This document shows, in pieces, positions 23,691 through 32,847 of a DNA stretch of 64,000 bases. Positions within the stretch are counted from its first letter, which is position 1, and each line of letters opens with the position of its first letter. The position numbers and the translations under genes are program-made. The stretch lies in contig CAJTWH010000001.1 of assembly GCA_910579995.1 (NCBI GenBank), forward strand, positions 204,884 to 268,883. Reading direction: 5' to 3'. Origin of the DNA: an uncultured Muribaculaceae bacterium. GTDB taxonomy: Bacteria; Bacteroidota; Bacteroidia; Bacteroidales; Muribaculaceae. The notes beneath the pieces are model-generated. The model was given only the letters and a program-made list of their open reading frames with translations. It was not told the origin of the DNA and did not search any database.

Positions 23691-24047
23691 TTATTTCTTA
23701 ACCACGCGGCGCTCTTTGATACGAGCTTTCTTACCGGTGAGGTTGCGGAGATAATAAAGTTTGGCACGGCGCACTTTGCCATACTTGTTGACAGTGATCG
23801 AATCAATGAAGGGTGACTCGATGGGGAAGATACGCTCAACACCGATGTTGTCGCTCATCTTGCGAACGGTGAAACGTTTCTTGTTGCCCTCGCCAGAGAT
23901 ACGGATAACAACGCCGCGATACTGCTGGATACGCTCTTTGTTACCTTCTTTAATGCGGTAAGCCACGGTGATAGTGTCGCCGGGACCGAATTCGGGGTGC
24001 TGCTTGCCGGTGGCAAATGCCTCTTCGGCAATCTTAATCAAATCCAT
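23691..24047 (-). CDS. rplS: 50S ribosomal protein L19
   Basis: 118 residues, normal for L19, which lies at the 30S-50S interface. Signatures: FGPGDTITVAYRIKEGNKER, QQYRGVVIRISGEG, and GVERIFPIESPFIDSI followed by VRRAKLYYLRNLTGKKARIKE. The ATG at 24047 gives MDLIKIAEEAF; the upstream 17 codons of open frame are leader. Transcribed alone from a good promoter with an 80-base leader, between two terminators. Confidence 0.97.
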   Translation of the reverse strand: MDLIKIAEEAFATGKQHPEFGPGDTITVAYRIKEGNKERIQQYRGVVIRISGEGNKKRFTVRKMSDNIGVERIFPIESPFIDSITVNKYGKVRRAKLYYLRNLTGKKARIKERRVVKK

Positions 24048-24127
24048 TGTAGTGTGAATTAGAATGTTAACATTAGTCGCAATATACGCAGGCTGCATGT
24101 CCTGCCAGAGATTACGAAATCCGGCTG

Positions 24128-24158
24128 CAAAGTTAGCAATTTATTCTCACACAACAAA
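24128..24158 (-). promoter_or_regulatory. promoter of rplS
   Basis: Minus strand TTTG (24155-24158), 19 bases, TAACTTTG (24128-24135). The predicted leader of about 75-80 bases is longer than usual here and could hold an autoregulatory structure; none was resolved. Confidence 0.75.
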
Positions 24159-24212
24159 ATATTTCTCGATTTAAGTTATCGTCAGCAGCGGGTCTACGCA
24201 AGAGTTTTATAT

Positions 24213-24250
24213 AAAAAACACCAAGTTGTCGGGGCAACTTGGTGTTTTTA
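24213..24250 (-). terminator. terminator of the M16 protease gene
   Basis: AACACCAAGTTG and CAACTTGGTGTT form a perfect 12-base stem with a 5-base loop, flanked by A and T runs that allow action in both directions. Confidence 0.85.
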
Positions 24251-24273
24251 TTTAAGTCTATATCGGGTTGTGA

Positions 24274-27129
24274 TTATTTGCTTGCTTCTTCAGCAACGCC
24301 TTCGGGGTCGAGGACAATCACACGGTAGTTGTCTTGAGCGATAACGGCGCGCATGAAGTCTTCAACGTCTTTGGTGGTAATGCTCTTGAGCACTTCCTCT
24401 TTGCCAAGGAAAATGTTCACACCGTTGAGACCGGTAGCCGACATCGAACCGGCCCAAGCGCTGTTGCTCTTGAGGTCTTCAGCGTCGTTCTTGAGCATGT
24501 ATTCGATTACGGGTTTGAGTTCGTCTTCCTCAACTTTCTCACCTACTGCAGTGAAGATGTCTTTGATGGCCTTGAGGGTCTCGTCTTTCATCTCTACTTT
24601 GTTGGTGGGGAAAGCGCTCTGGAAGATTACGTTGAGCTCGTCGGTGCGGCTCATGTCGCCGTTAGCGCTGATAGAGTATACGGCGCCCATTTCCTCGCGC
24701 ACCTTGTTGAGAAGGCGTTTAGAGGCAACCTGTGCGGCGATGCTTGCGAGAAGTTTATTCTTCTGGGTGTAAGGCATTTTGGCAAACATACCGATGAATA
24801 CGAATGTCTGCGGAGTCTGCATTGCTGCGTTGTAGGTGTCGGTCTTGCTGCCGGCTGCCACTTCAAATGCAGGGTTGTGGGTGAAGCCTTTCGAAGCCTT
24901 CTTGGCGTTGGCGGGCAGCGTGGCGAGGTATTGGAGCATGAGGGGCTCGAAAGTAGCCTCGTCGATGTTGCCAACGAAGTAGAAGGTGTAGTCGGCTGCA
25001 TTTACGGTCATGTTGCGAACCATATCCACGATAGCCTGACGGTCGGCGGCCTTGAGGTCGTCAACGCTGATCATCTGTTTCGACGGTGCGCTGTAGAGGC
25101 TTGCCATGAGGTCTTTTGAGAAGATGAAGTTGGGCACATTCTCTTGGTTGGCGAGCTGGGCGATGAGACCGTCGCGGCCGGCGTTGAATTCATCCTCGCG
25201 CAGACCGAAGCCGGTGAAGTAGCTGTAGATCATCTCCATGAGGGTAGAAAGATCTTTGGGAGTAGCGTTGCCCTCGAACTGACGTGTGTAGTCGTCGAAG
25301 CTGAAAGCCACGCTTGCCTGCTTGCCCTGCAGATATTTGCGCAGGTCGCTGTTGCTGTAGTCGTTGAGAGCGACATTCATGGCAGCATAGGGCGCATATT
25401 TGATAGAGGCTGCTTTGCTCTGGTCAAGAGTGCTGCCGGCGTTGCCGGTTGCCATGGCCTCGAAGATGATTTCGTTGGCTTTGAAGTCGGTGGGTTTCAC
25501 CACTACTTTCACACCGTTGGAGAGGGTATATTCCTTTGCGCCCCACTCCTTGAGTTCTTTCACCGATTTGATTTTGCCGGCTTTGGGGAGTTTGGCGATG
25601 AGGGGATCCTCACGCATTTCATCTTTGTAAGGCTCGAGCTCTTCGGCGTCGACGCTCTCAACTGCTGCTGCGAACTGCTCTTCAGTAGGCAGTGTATAGC
25701 CCTCTTTTTCGGGTACAATGGCGAGGAGCACGCGGTTGTCGTCGGTGATTACCTGAGGCAATACCATGTTGATCTGCTCAACAGGGAATGCTGCAGCGAG
25801 CTGGTCGTAGAATTGTTTCTCGATCTCAATGCCGGGGGCGGGATTGTTGTTGAGGAAGAGCTCTACGTATTCTTTGACGTAAGATTCGTTCTGCACGTCG
25901 TTGCGGCCCTCGTAGGCGCGCTCTATGCGGGAGAGGAACTCTGATTTGGCACGCTCATACTCACCGATGGTGAAGCCCCCCTTGGAAGCGCGGAGAAGTT
26001 CGCGGTAAGCTTGGGTGAAGGCGGGAAGCATGTCGTTGCCCTTGGGGTCAACGTCGAGGGTCATGGCCGGCATGGTCTTCGAGAGGAAGAAGTTGCCGAA
26101 GTAAACGCGGGCGTTGGCAAATTCGGCCTCAGGGGTGGCGGCAATGTCAGACAGACGGTTGTTCATCATCATGGTGATCATAACCTTGGGGTAGTTGAGG
26201 AAGAAGTAGAAGTTGGTGTTGCGCTGCTCGCGGGGCAGGTCGAGGCCGGGCGATTTGAACATCAGAGCTACATTGGGAGCCTTAACTTCGGGGTCTGAGC
26301 CCATGGCATAGATAGTGCCGGGGGTGTCTTCGACGCTCACATACTCGCGGGGTGCGGGATTCTCGGGCATTTTGATACCGCCGAACATCTCTTTGATCTT
26401 GCTCTCGATATACTGCGGGTCGATGTCGCCTACTACGATGATACCCTGCTGGTCAGGACGATACCATTTGTGATAGTAGTCGATAAGAGCCTGATGAGGG
26501 AAGTTGAGCACAACGTCCATAGTGCCGATAGGCAGGCGCTCGCCATATTTGTTGTCGGGGTAGATGGTGGGCAGCAGTTTCTCATAGAGGCGCATTTCGC
26601 CTACCATCGACTGCGACCATTCATTGTGGATAACGGCGCGCTCTGCGTCGATTTCCTCGGGGGCGAGGGTGAGGTCGCATGCCCAGTCATGGAGTATGAG
26701 AAGGCATGAGTCCTGCACAGCTTTAGAGCTTACAGGAACGTTTGAGATATTGTAGACTGTCTCGTCGATAGAGGTGTAGGCATTGAGGTTGACGCCGAAT
26801 TTAACGCCTTTGCTCTCAAGCCAGTTGATGATACCTTTGTCGGGGAAGTTGGTGGTGCCGTTGAAGCACATGTGCTCAAGGAAGTGAGCCAGACCGCGCT
26901 GGGAGTCATCTTCGAGAATCGAGCCAACTTTCTGTGCTATATAGAAGTCGGCCTGTCCTTTGGGTTTTTCGTTGTGACGGATGTAGTAAGTAAGCCCATT
27001 GTCGAGTACACCGTAAACCACGGCGCTGTCGAGCGGGAGGGGCTGGGGAGTCATTTGCGCGCTCAGTGTCATGCTTATGCCGGCGTAGGCTGCCAGCACT
27101 GCCATGCAGCGCATCAGAATCTTCTTCAT
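24274..27129 (-). CDS. M16 family zinc metalloprotease (pitrilysin-like)
   Basis: About 951 residues with a signal peptide (MKKILMRCMAVLAAYAGIS), so periplasmic or outer-membrane associated. Two M16 halves: the first has the inverted zinc motif HFLEH in GLAHFLEHMCFNGTTNFP with the distal Glu in EIDAERAVIHNEW; the second (from about residue 530, EYTLSNGVKVVVKPTDF) is the inactive partner half. The two halves form a clam-shell chamber that degrades peptides. The start at 27129 is chosen for the signal peptide. Single-gene transcript with a terminator. Confidence 0.92.
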   Translation of the reverse strand: MKKILMRCMAVLAAYAGISMTLSAQMTPQPLPLDSAVVYGVLDNGLTYYIRHNEKPKGQADFYIAQKVGSILEDDSQRGLAHFLEHMCFNGTTNFPDKGIINWLESKGVKFGVNLNAYTSIDETVYNISNVPVSSKAVQDSCLLILHDWACDLTLAPEEIDAERAVIHNEWSQSMVGEMRLYEKLLPTIYPDNKYGERLPIGTMDVVLNFPHQALIDYYHKWYRPDQQGIIVVGDIDPQYIESKIKEMFGGIKMPENPAPREYVSVEDTPGTIYAMGSDPEVKAPNVALMFKSPGLDLPREQRNTNFYFFLNYPKVMITMMMNNRLSDIAATPEAEFANARVYFGNFFLSKTMPAMTLDVDPKGNDMLPAFTQAYRELLRASKGGFTIGEYERAKSEFLSRIERAYEGRNDVQNESYVKEYVELFLNNNPAPGIEIEKQFYDQLAAAFPVEQINMVLPQVITDDNRVLLAIVPEKEGYTLPTEEQFAAAVESVDAEELEPYKDEMREDPLIAKLPKAGKIKSVKELKEWGAKEYTLSNGVKVVVKPTDFKANEIIFEAMATGNAGSTLDQSKAASIKYAPYAAMNVALNDYSNSDLRKYLQGKQASVAFSFDDYTRQFEGNATPKDLSTLMEMIYSYFTGFGLREDEFNAGRDGLIAQLANQENVPNFIFSKDLMASLYSAPSKQMISVDDLKAADRQAIVDMVRNMTVNAADYTFYFVGNIDEATFEPLMLQYLATLPANAKKASKGFTHNPAFEVAAGSKTDTYNAAMQTPQTFVFIGMFAKMPYTQKNKLLASIAAQVASKRLLNKVREEMGAVYSISANGDMSRTDELNVIFQSAFPTNKVEMKDETLKAIKDIFTAVGEKVEEDELKPVIEYMLKNDAEDLKSNSAWAGSMSATGLNGVNIFLGKEEVLKSITTKDVEDFMRAVIAQDNYRVIVLDPEGVAEEASK

Positions 27130-27210
27130 AGGGATGAATATGTTGTAATGTTTGTTTCTGATATTTAGACGTGGAAACATCTTATTTCCTTACATTCTAA
27201 TTGTTAAAAA

Positions 27211-28320
27211 TTACAAAATCGAGGTCCAGAAGTCGACAAATCTCTTAGCCACGATTCCTGCCTCGTTGTGACGGCTCACGAATTCGGCGCCTTGACCGGC
27301 CATTGCGGAAAGCCGCCGGCGGTCAGCCACGAGACTTTTAAGCCGTTCAAAAGTTCTGTCGAGGTCGAGCGGGTCGGCGTTGAAGATGGGGCGGAGCTGC
27401 CTCTCGCCTATAAACTCATAGAACTCTTCCTCTCCGCCGCTTATGGGCACCACCCCCATCGCCATGGCGAGCAGTGCGGTTGTCGCCGGGGTGTATGAAT
27501 AAAGTTGGTCGGATACCATGTCGTAGCCGGCAAGGCGCGGAAGGAACTCGGAGTAGGGCACATTGTCGGGGGTGTCAACTATCACCTGCCCGGGCATGTC
27601 GTGCTCGAGGCAGCGGAGCATCTCAAGGAGCTTGTCGGCACCCTTTTCGGCCTCGCGGCCGCGGTGTACGGCATGAAGTATCTTTACCGGCCCGTCATTG
27701 CGGCGGTGTTGGGGAAGTCCTTGTGTGACAATCGGTATGCCTCCGTATGCGAGCGGAAGGGCGGGATGTGTGGCTTCGATTACCTTGTGATATTCGTAGA
27801 GCGCGGATACCGCGCCGTCGATCTTGCTGTAAAATTCCTCAGTGTAGGCTCTAAGCTCGTCGCTGAGCCACAGGCGAGACTCCGACGCCTCGGTGAAGCT
27901 CCACGGAGTGCGCTCTCCGGCAACTTGCCATTCCGAATAGCCAAGCGCGGGAGGTGACGCGAGGTTGGCGAGCACATAGTTGGTATCTGTGCCCAAGGCC
28001 GAGAGGCATACGGCGCCATTTTCGGCTTTGAGTCGGTGGAGGAGCTTACGCAAGCGGCTCGGACGCAGCGGTGCGAAGCCCGGCGATGACAGTTGCACCA
28101 CGTCGTAACCGCGCAGCCGTTTGGCGTCGAGCTGCGAGAGCCTAAGCCAAAGCAAGGCGCCGCTAAGTTTGCCGGGGCGGCGTGCGAGGTCGATGTCGCG
28201 AGCGGTGTTCATCCAGCGCGTGCCATCGGAAGCCACGGTGACGCTGTGCCCCATGGCCCGCAGTGCAGTGGCAAGATTGGCATGATAGGCGCTGCCGTCG
28301 CCCATAAGCAACACTTTCAT
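27211..28320 (-). CDS. glycosyltransferase, GT4-like
   Basis: 369 residues with a GT-B fold. The start MKVLLMGDGSAYHANLATAL matches the N-terminal Rossmann half, and ISGGEEEFYEFIGERQLRPI in the C-terminal half sits where GT4 enzymes carry their EGFGLP-like donor motif. No signal peptide. It overlaps the GT2 gene upstream by 4 bases (ATGA) and closes a five-gene operon with three serine-hydrolase-like lipoproteins. The acceptor is unknown; a surface glycan is likely. Confidence 0.78.
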   Translation of the reverse strand: MKVLLMGDGSAYHANLATALRAMGHSVTVASDGTRWMNTARDIDLARRPGKLSGALLWLRLSQLDAKRLRGYDVVQLSSPGFAPLRPSRLRKLLHRLKAENGAVCLSALGTDTNYVLANLASPPALGYSEWQVAGERTPWSFTEASESRLWLSDELRAYTEEFYSKIDGAVSALYEYHKVIEATHPALPLAYGGIPIVTQGLPQHRRNDGPVKILHAVHRGREAEKGADKLLEMLRCLEHDMPGQVIVDTPDNVPYSEFLPRLAGYDMVSDQLYSYTPATTALLAMAMGVVPISGGEEEFYEFIGERQLRPIFNADPLDLDRTFERLKSLVADRRRLSAMAGQGAEFVSRHNEAGIVAKRFVDFWTSIL

Positions 28321-29141
28321 AGCTCCTTATGATGACGGATATAGTAGCAATATCCCTCGGTGAGATATGCCAAGGCTTTGAAAAAGTTGACCGGCGAGCG
28401 CCAAGCCTCTACCGGCAGACGCACCAATGCGGCCATATAGCCTCGCTCGCAAGGCATGAAAGCGCCTTTGGCGCGTATCACGCCCGGCTCAGAGGCACTG
28501 TGTGTGCATGTGGTCGGGCCATGGTGCTCGCTCACCGTAATGTTGCGGAATACGCCGGCAAGCCCGGCATTGAGGCAGCGGCGGAAGAAAAAATTCTCCT
28601 CGCCGCATGTGATGTAGTCAGTCCCCAGACTTATGCTCTCGGCAAAACGCACATTGCTTTTTATAAGCGCATTTCGCCGTAGTGCTATCTCGAAAGCTAT
28701 GGGTGAATAAAACCTCCACGGCTTTTCAAGGTTATGGAAATCAAGAGGATAAACATGGTGTTCTGGCGTTATGGCCCGGGTGGTCACTATATCTGTCTCA
28801 TCGTCAGCGTCGAAAGTCTCGATTAGTTTGAGAAGTCCTTCGGCATTATATGATATATCGTCGTCGGAAATAAGCACATAGTCAGCAGTGGCGAGGTCGA
28901 GTCCGTGGTTGCGGTTGCGTGATATGCCGCGGTCGTTGAAAATGCTGATCCTGATATCTTCGCGCCCGTCGAGGTGCGAGGTATTGAGCTGCATGCCGTC
29001 GGGGTTCTGGCATGATATGACATATTCTACCCCCTCGACCTGAGGCATGCCGTCGGTATTGATTCTTTCAATGCGGCTGCCGAAAGTTGAGATGAGTATC
29101 TGAAGCTTTATTTTTCCGTGCTTAGATGAGTCGGTTTGCAT
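28317..29141 (-). CDS. family 2 glycosyltransferase
   Basis: 274 residues with a GT-A fold. The nucleotide-binding start LQILISTFGSRIERI and the DXD-type metal site in DYVLISDDDISYN are both present. RDRGISRNRNH-like residues (NDRGISRNRNHGLDLA) match the family's second motif. The C-terminus is hydrophobic/aromatic. It overlaps the hydrolase gene upstream by 20 bases and the GT4-like gene downstream by 4, so the three are tightly coupled. Confidence 0.85.
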   Translation of the reverse strand: MQTDSSKHGKIKLQILISTFGSRIERINTDGMPQVEGVEYVISCQNPDGMQLNTSHLDGREDIRISIFNDRGISRNRNHGLDLATADYVLISDDDISYNAEGLLKLIETFDADDETDIVTTRAITPEHHVYPLDFHNLEKPWRFYSPIAFEIALRRNALIKSNVRFAESISLGTDYITCGEENFFFRRCLNAGLAGVFRNITVSEHHGPTTCTHSASEPGVIRAKGAFMPCERGYMAALVRLPVEAWRSPVNFFKALAYLTEGYCYYIRHHKEL

Positions 29142-30321
29142 GAAGTATGCTGTCTACTTGCTCGTAAGTCTTTTCGCGGGGCCAGTCGGGGCGGTTGGCG
29201 AATATGAGATAGAAAATGTCGGCCTCGGGGAAATATGCCTCAACGGTGAGGTAGCCGCCGTTGTCGCCGGTATGGAATATCTTGCGTGCTTTTCCGGGCA
29301 CCTCTTCAATGAAGAATCCCAGACCATACGAGGTGAGGTTTATATCTGTGCCTATCACCGGAGTAATCGCCTTGTGGAGAGCCGAATCGCCTATCACCTT
29401 GCCGGAGAATAGAGCCTTGTTCCATTTCATGAAGTCGAGAGCCGAAGTGTAGATACCGCCGTCGGCCTTGGTGGGAAAGAAATAGGCCTCACCATAGTCA
29501 CATTCTTCCCATTTGCCGTCGTCGCTGCGCCAGAGTTGGTATTTGTTGTCGGCAGGAGCCGGGATGTAGGCATGCGAGAAGTCGCTGTAGTCTTCCGCCG
29601 GGTCGAAGTAGCGCGTATGCTCAAGACCGGCAGCCTTGAATATATGAGCGTCCATCCATGGAGAGAAACGCTCACGGGTGGCGTCTTCAACAATCTTCAG
29701 CACAAGCTGATATGTCGGGTTCTGATATTCGTAGGCAGTGCCCGGCTCGAATGCAAAAGTATCAAGGTCGTTGAGATATTTTGTCGATTCGTTTGTTAGC
29801 GAGTAGAGTTTGTAGTCACGGTTGGAGCCGAATTTTGTTTTATGACGGGTGAGGTATTCCTTCCACTCAGCTTCGGTGCGGGGGCGCGTGTCGGGTATGC
29901 CGGATGTATGCGAGAGCAGGTGGTGGAGTGTGATCTTGCGGTATTGCGGCGAGCTGAGAGTGGGCACATATTTGGTCACGACATCGTCGAGCTCGAGCAC
30001 ACCCTCTTCCTCAAGTTTAAGTAGGGCAACTGCCGCGAATTGCTTTGATATCGAGCAGATATTGAAAAGTGTGGTATCAGAGATGGCTATGTTATTTTTC
30101 AGGTCGGCCATACCGAAGCCTTTGTCGTAGATTATGCTGTCGCCTTTTGCTACGAGAACTATTGCTCCGGGATCTTCCGGGTCAGGGAATAGCACGGTGA
30201 ATAAGGAGTCGAGAGGTTGTGCGATACCTTCTTGGCCGCTTTGCTGACGGCCGCACGATATACATGAGATCAGGCTCAGGCCGGCGAGCATGAGCAGTGG
30301 CAGGCGGGTGAGGATATTCAT
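29122..30321 (-). CDS. serine hydrolase (beta-lactamase fold) lipoprotein, active-type copy
   Basis: About 399 residues with a lipoprotein-type signal (MNILTRLPLLMLAGLSLISC). The beta-lactamase/class C-like motifs are complete: SxxK as SISK (S90, K93), YxN as YQN (Y199-N201) and HTG in IFHTGDNGG. The family includes esterases and D-aminopeptidases. It is the third of three tandem paralogues, in which the motifs are lost in the order of the genes; this is the only fully intact one. The ATG at 30321 overlaps the previous stop by 4 bases. Confidence 0.87.
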   Translation of the reverse strand: MNILTRLPLLMLAGLSLISCISCGRQQSGQEGIAQPLDSLFTVLFPDPEDPGAIVLVAKGDSIIYDKGFGMADLKNNIAISDTTLFNICSISKQFAAVALLKLEEEGVLELDDVVTKYVPTLSSPQYRKITLHHLLSHTSGIPDTRPRTEAEWKEYLTRHKTKFGSNRDYKLYSLTNESTKYLNDLDTFAFEPGTAYEYQNPTYQLVLKIVEDATRERFSPWMDAHIFKAAGLEHTRYFDPAEDYSDFSHAYIPAPADNKYQLWRSDDGKWEECDYGEAYFFPTKADGGIYTSALDFMKWNKALFSGKVIGDSALHKAITPVIGTDINLTSYGLGFFIEEVPGKARKIFHTGDNGGYLTVEAYFPEADIFYLIFANRPDWPREKTYEQVDSILHANRLI

Positions 30322-31547
30322 TTGGTGATGTGATGATTGTTGGTCAACCACTTGTGCGACATAAGGATACTGTCCATGGCTTTGGCAGTATGGTAGCGGT
30401 CCCAGTCGGAGCGGTTGGAAAATATTAGGTAATAGAGGTGCTGGCTCGGAAAGACAGCTTCAAATATCGAGAAACCTCCGTTGTTGCGGTTGTGAAATAC
30501 TTTATAGGGCTTCGACGTGATGTCTTGCACAAAAAGTCCGAGTCCATACTGAATGCTGTCTACATCGGTGTCGACTACCGGTCGGTTGACTTCATCGAGC
30601 GACTTGCGGCTGATTATCTGACCTTTGTAGAGCGCTTGAATCCACTTGCTGAATTCCTTGGGCGATGTGCATACACCTTGGTCGGCACGGGTGAGGAAAA
30701 ACTCGGTTTCCCCATAGTCTTGCTCTACCCAACGGCCGTCTTTGCTTCGGAATCGGCCGTCGGTGTTGTCTCTGTTTGCCGGGGCGTAGGCATGAGCCAT
30801 AAGCCGGTGAGGCTTGGCGGGGTCGTAATAGTCGGTCTCCTGCAGTCCGGCAGGCTTGAAGATGTTTTGCTTCATCCATGCTTCATAGCTCTTGCCGGTG
30901 ACACGCTCCACTATCGTTGGGATAAGAAGGTAAGGCGCATTCTGGTATTCGTATCTGGAGCCGGGCTCGGAGATGAGGCTGTCGACGGTTTTGAAAAAGC
31001 TTGTCAGCTCTTCTTCTCGTCCATAGAGAAGATAGTCAGGGCCATAGCCGAAAGGTGATTGGTTGGTCTTGATATACTCGTTCCATTGGTCGGCCGTGCG
31101 CGGGCGCTTGTCGGGAAGCCCGGATGTGTGCGAAAGTACATGTCGCAGGGTGACACGGCTGAAAACATGCTCCGGAAACTCAGGGAAAAATTTACTCAGA
31201 TTATCATCGAGGCTAAGCCTGCCGCTGTCGCGGAGTTTTATTATAGCTGCAGTGGCAAAGGTTTTAGAGGCGGAGGCTATGTTGAAAACCGTAGAGTCGG
31301 TAAGCTCTGTGTCGCGCCCCAGATCTGCCATTCCGAAGCTGCGGTTGTATAATATAGTATCGCCGTGGCATATCATCACCACAGCCCCGGGTTCTGACGG
31401 GTCGGTGAAGATTGTTGAGAAAAGAGAGTCGAGAGGGGTACACATTTCATTGTCGTATACCTCTGCCGGCTTGTCTTTACAAGAAAGGACTGCACCCGTC
31501 AAGGTGCAGACCCACAAGTAAAATACTATTCGTAATAAGATTTTCAT
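30318..31547 (-). CDS. serine hydrolase-like lipoprotein, middle copy
   Basis: 409 residues, signal ending LTGAVLSC. SxxK is kept as SASK and YxN as YQN, but the third motif reads HNR (FHNRNNGGF) instead of HTG. It resembles its two neighbours closely: LPDKRPRTADQWNEYIK and FGYGPDYLLYGREEELTSFF recur in the first gene of the set almost unchanged. It may keep activity with altered oxyanion or substrate handling. Overlaps both neighbours by 4 bases. Confidence 0.85.
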   Translation of the reverse strand: MKILLRIVFYLWVCTLTGAVLSCKDKPAEVYDNEMCTPLDSLFSTIFTDPSEPGAVVMICHGDTILYNRSFGMADLGRDTELTDSTVFNIASASKTFATAAIIKLRDSGRLSLDDNLSKFFPEFPEHVFSRVTLRHVLSHTSGLPDKRPRTADQWNEYIKTNQSPFGYGPDYLLYGREEELTSFFKTVDSLISEPGSRYEYQNAPYLLIPTIVERVTGKSYEAWMKQNIFKPAGLQETDYYDPAKPHRLMAHAYAPANRDNTDGRFRSKDGRWVEQDYGETEFFLTRADQGVCTSPKEFSKWIQALYKGQIISRKSLDEVNRPVVDTDVDSIQYGLGLFVQDITSKPYKVFHNRNNGGFSIFEAVFPSQHLYYLIFSNRSDWDRYHTAKAMDSILMSHKWLTNNHHITK

Positions 31548-32776
31548 TTATTGGCGCTCTCCGGTAGCCTCAGCCATTCGTGTTGGGTCAAAATCCTGTC
31601 AAGTTGCCTTGCGGCATTCCTCCTTACCCAGTCCGAGCGGTTCGACATGATCACATATCTGATGTTGTCATGTGGAAAAACCGCGTCGAATATAGAGAAA
31701 CCGCCGTTGTTGCGGGAGTGGAACACCTTGTATGGCTTTTCGGGTATATCGCGCACATACGAGCCGAGTGCATATTGATAGTTGGGATCTGCAGTCTGAG
31801 TCTGTGGTGATGTGATTTCTTTGAGAGATTCCATCGAGATTACCTCGCCATTATAGAGGCTGTGGATCCATTTTCCGAACTCGCGCGGGGTAGAGCATAC
31901 GCCATGGTCACCACGGGTAAGGAAAAATTCGGTTTCACCATAGTCGAGCTCGTCCCATTTGTTGTCGCCGCTGCGGTAGTGGCCGGGCTCGACCGCTCCC
32001 TCGGCAGGACAGTAGGCATGGGCCATTCTCGGATGTTCGTGACCGGGGTCGTAGAAGTGTGTCTCTTTGAGCCCGAGCGGTTTGAAAATGTTGGCTTTCA
32101 TCCATTTTTCATATTCAGTGCCTGTGGTAGCCTCTACGATTGAGGGTATGAGCATGAACGGCGCGCTCTGGAATTCAAATTTGGTGCCCGGTTCGCTGTT
32201 TACGTTGTCGAGTGTGCGGAAAAAAGATATCAGCTCTTCCTCTCGTCCGTAGAGCATGAAATCGGGGCCGTAGCCGAACGACGACGGGTGCTCTTTGACA
32301 TACTCATTCCATTGGTCGGCCGTGCGCGGGCGCTTGTCGGGCAGACCGGTGTTATGTGTGAGGATATGGCGTATGGTTATCTTGTCGAAAATTTTGGAGG
32401 GAAAATCGGGAAAAAATTTGCTCAGACTGTCATCGAGGCTCAGAAGACCTTTCTCCTGAAGTTTCATGATGGCTACGGCAGAGAAAGTCTTCGTAGCCGC
32501 GCTGATATTGAAAACAGTGCTGTCGCTGATAGGGATGTTACGTTGAAGGTCGGCAGAGCCGAAAGAGCGGTTATAGACAAGGGTATCGTTGCGGTAGATC
32601 ATCACCACGCCTCCGGGCTCGGCCGGGGAGGTGAAGATTGTTGAGAAGAGAGAATCTACCTGAGCGGTAATCTCGCAGTCGGGTAGGCTCGTCTCTGCAG
32701 GGGTGCTGCAAGAGTCAACCGCGCATATCAAGGCGGCTATGGCTGCTAAATATATTATTCCTTTTCTTAACATCAT
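31544..32776 (-). CDS. serine hydrolase-like lipoprotein with lost active site
   Basis: 410 residues, first gene of the operon. Signal peptide MMLRKGIIYLAAIAALICAV with a lipobox ending VDSC. At the SxxK position the codons AGC GCG GCT ACG AAG give S-A-A-T-K, so the serine expected three residues before the lysine is alanine. YQN is changed to FQS and HTG to HSR. The fold and the rest of the protein are well kept with no stop or frameshift, so it looks like a maintained pseudoenzyme rather than a pseudogene. The promoter's -7 box ends only 5 bases before the ATG. Confidence 0.85.
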   Translation of the reverse strand: MMLRKGIIYLAAIAALICAVDSCSTPAETSLPDCEITAQVDSLFSTIFTSPAEPGGVVMIYRNDTLVYNRSFGSADLQRNIPISDSTVFNISAATKTFSAVAIMKLQEKGLLSLDDSLSKFFPDFPSKIFDKITIRHILTHNTGLPDKRPRTADQWNEYVKEHPSSFGYGPDFMLYGREEELISFFRTLDNVNSEPGTKFEFQSAPFMLIPSIVEATTGTEYEKWMKANIFKPLGLKETHFYDPGHEHPRMAHAYCPAEGAVEPGHYRSGDNKWDELDYGETEFFLTRGDHGVCSTPREFGKWIHSLYNGEVISMESLKEITSPQTQTADPNYQYALGSYVRDIPEKPYKVFHSRNNGGFSIFDAVFPHDNIRYVIMSNRSDWVRRNAARQLDRILTQHEWLRLPESANK

Positions 32777-32780
32777 GGTG

Positions 32781-32811
32781 CAAAATTATTCATTAACTGA
32801 ATAATATGCAA
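32781..32811 (-). promoter_or_regulatory. promoter of the serine hydrolase/glycosyltransferase operon, near-leaderless
   Basis: Minus strand TTG (32809-32811), 20 bases, TAATTTTG (32781-32788). Transcription should begin at or within a few bases of the start codon at 32776, so the message is expected to be leaderless or nearly so. Confidence 0.65.
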
Positions 32812-32847
32812 CCATTTTATTATAGGTAATAGTAATTTAATTAAATT

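Noticed and set aside
31544..32776. pseudogene call for the first serine hydrolase
   Set aside because: Active-site residues are changed, but the frame, signal peptide, promoter and translational coupling are intact, so a maintained protein is more likely.
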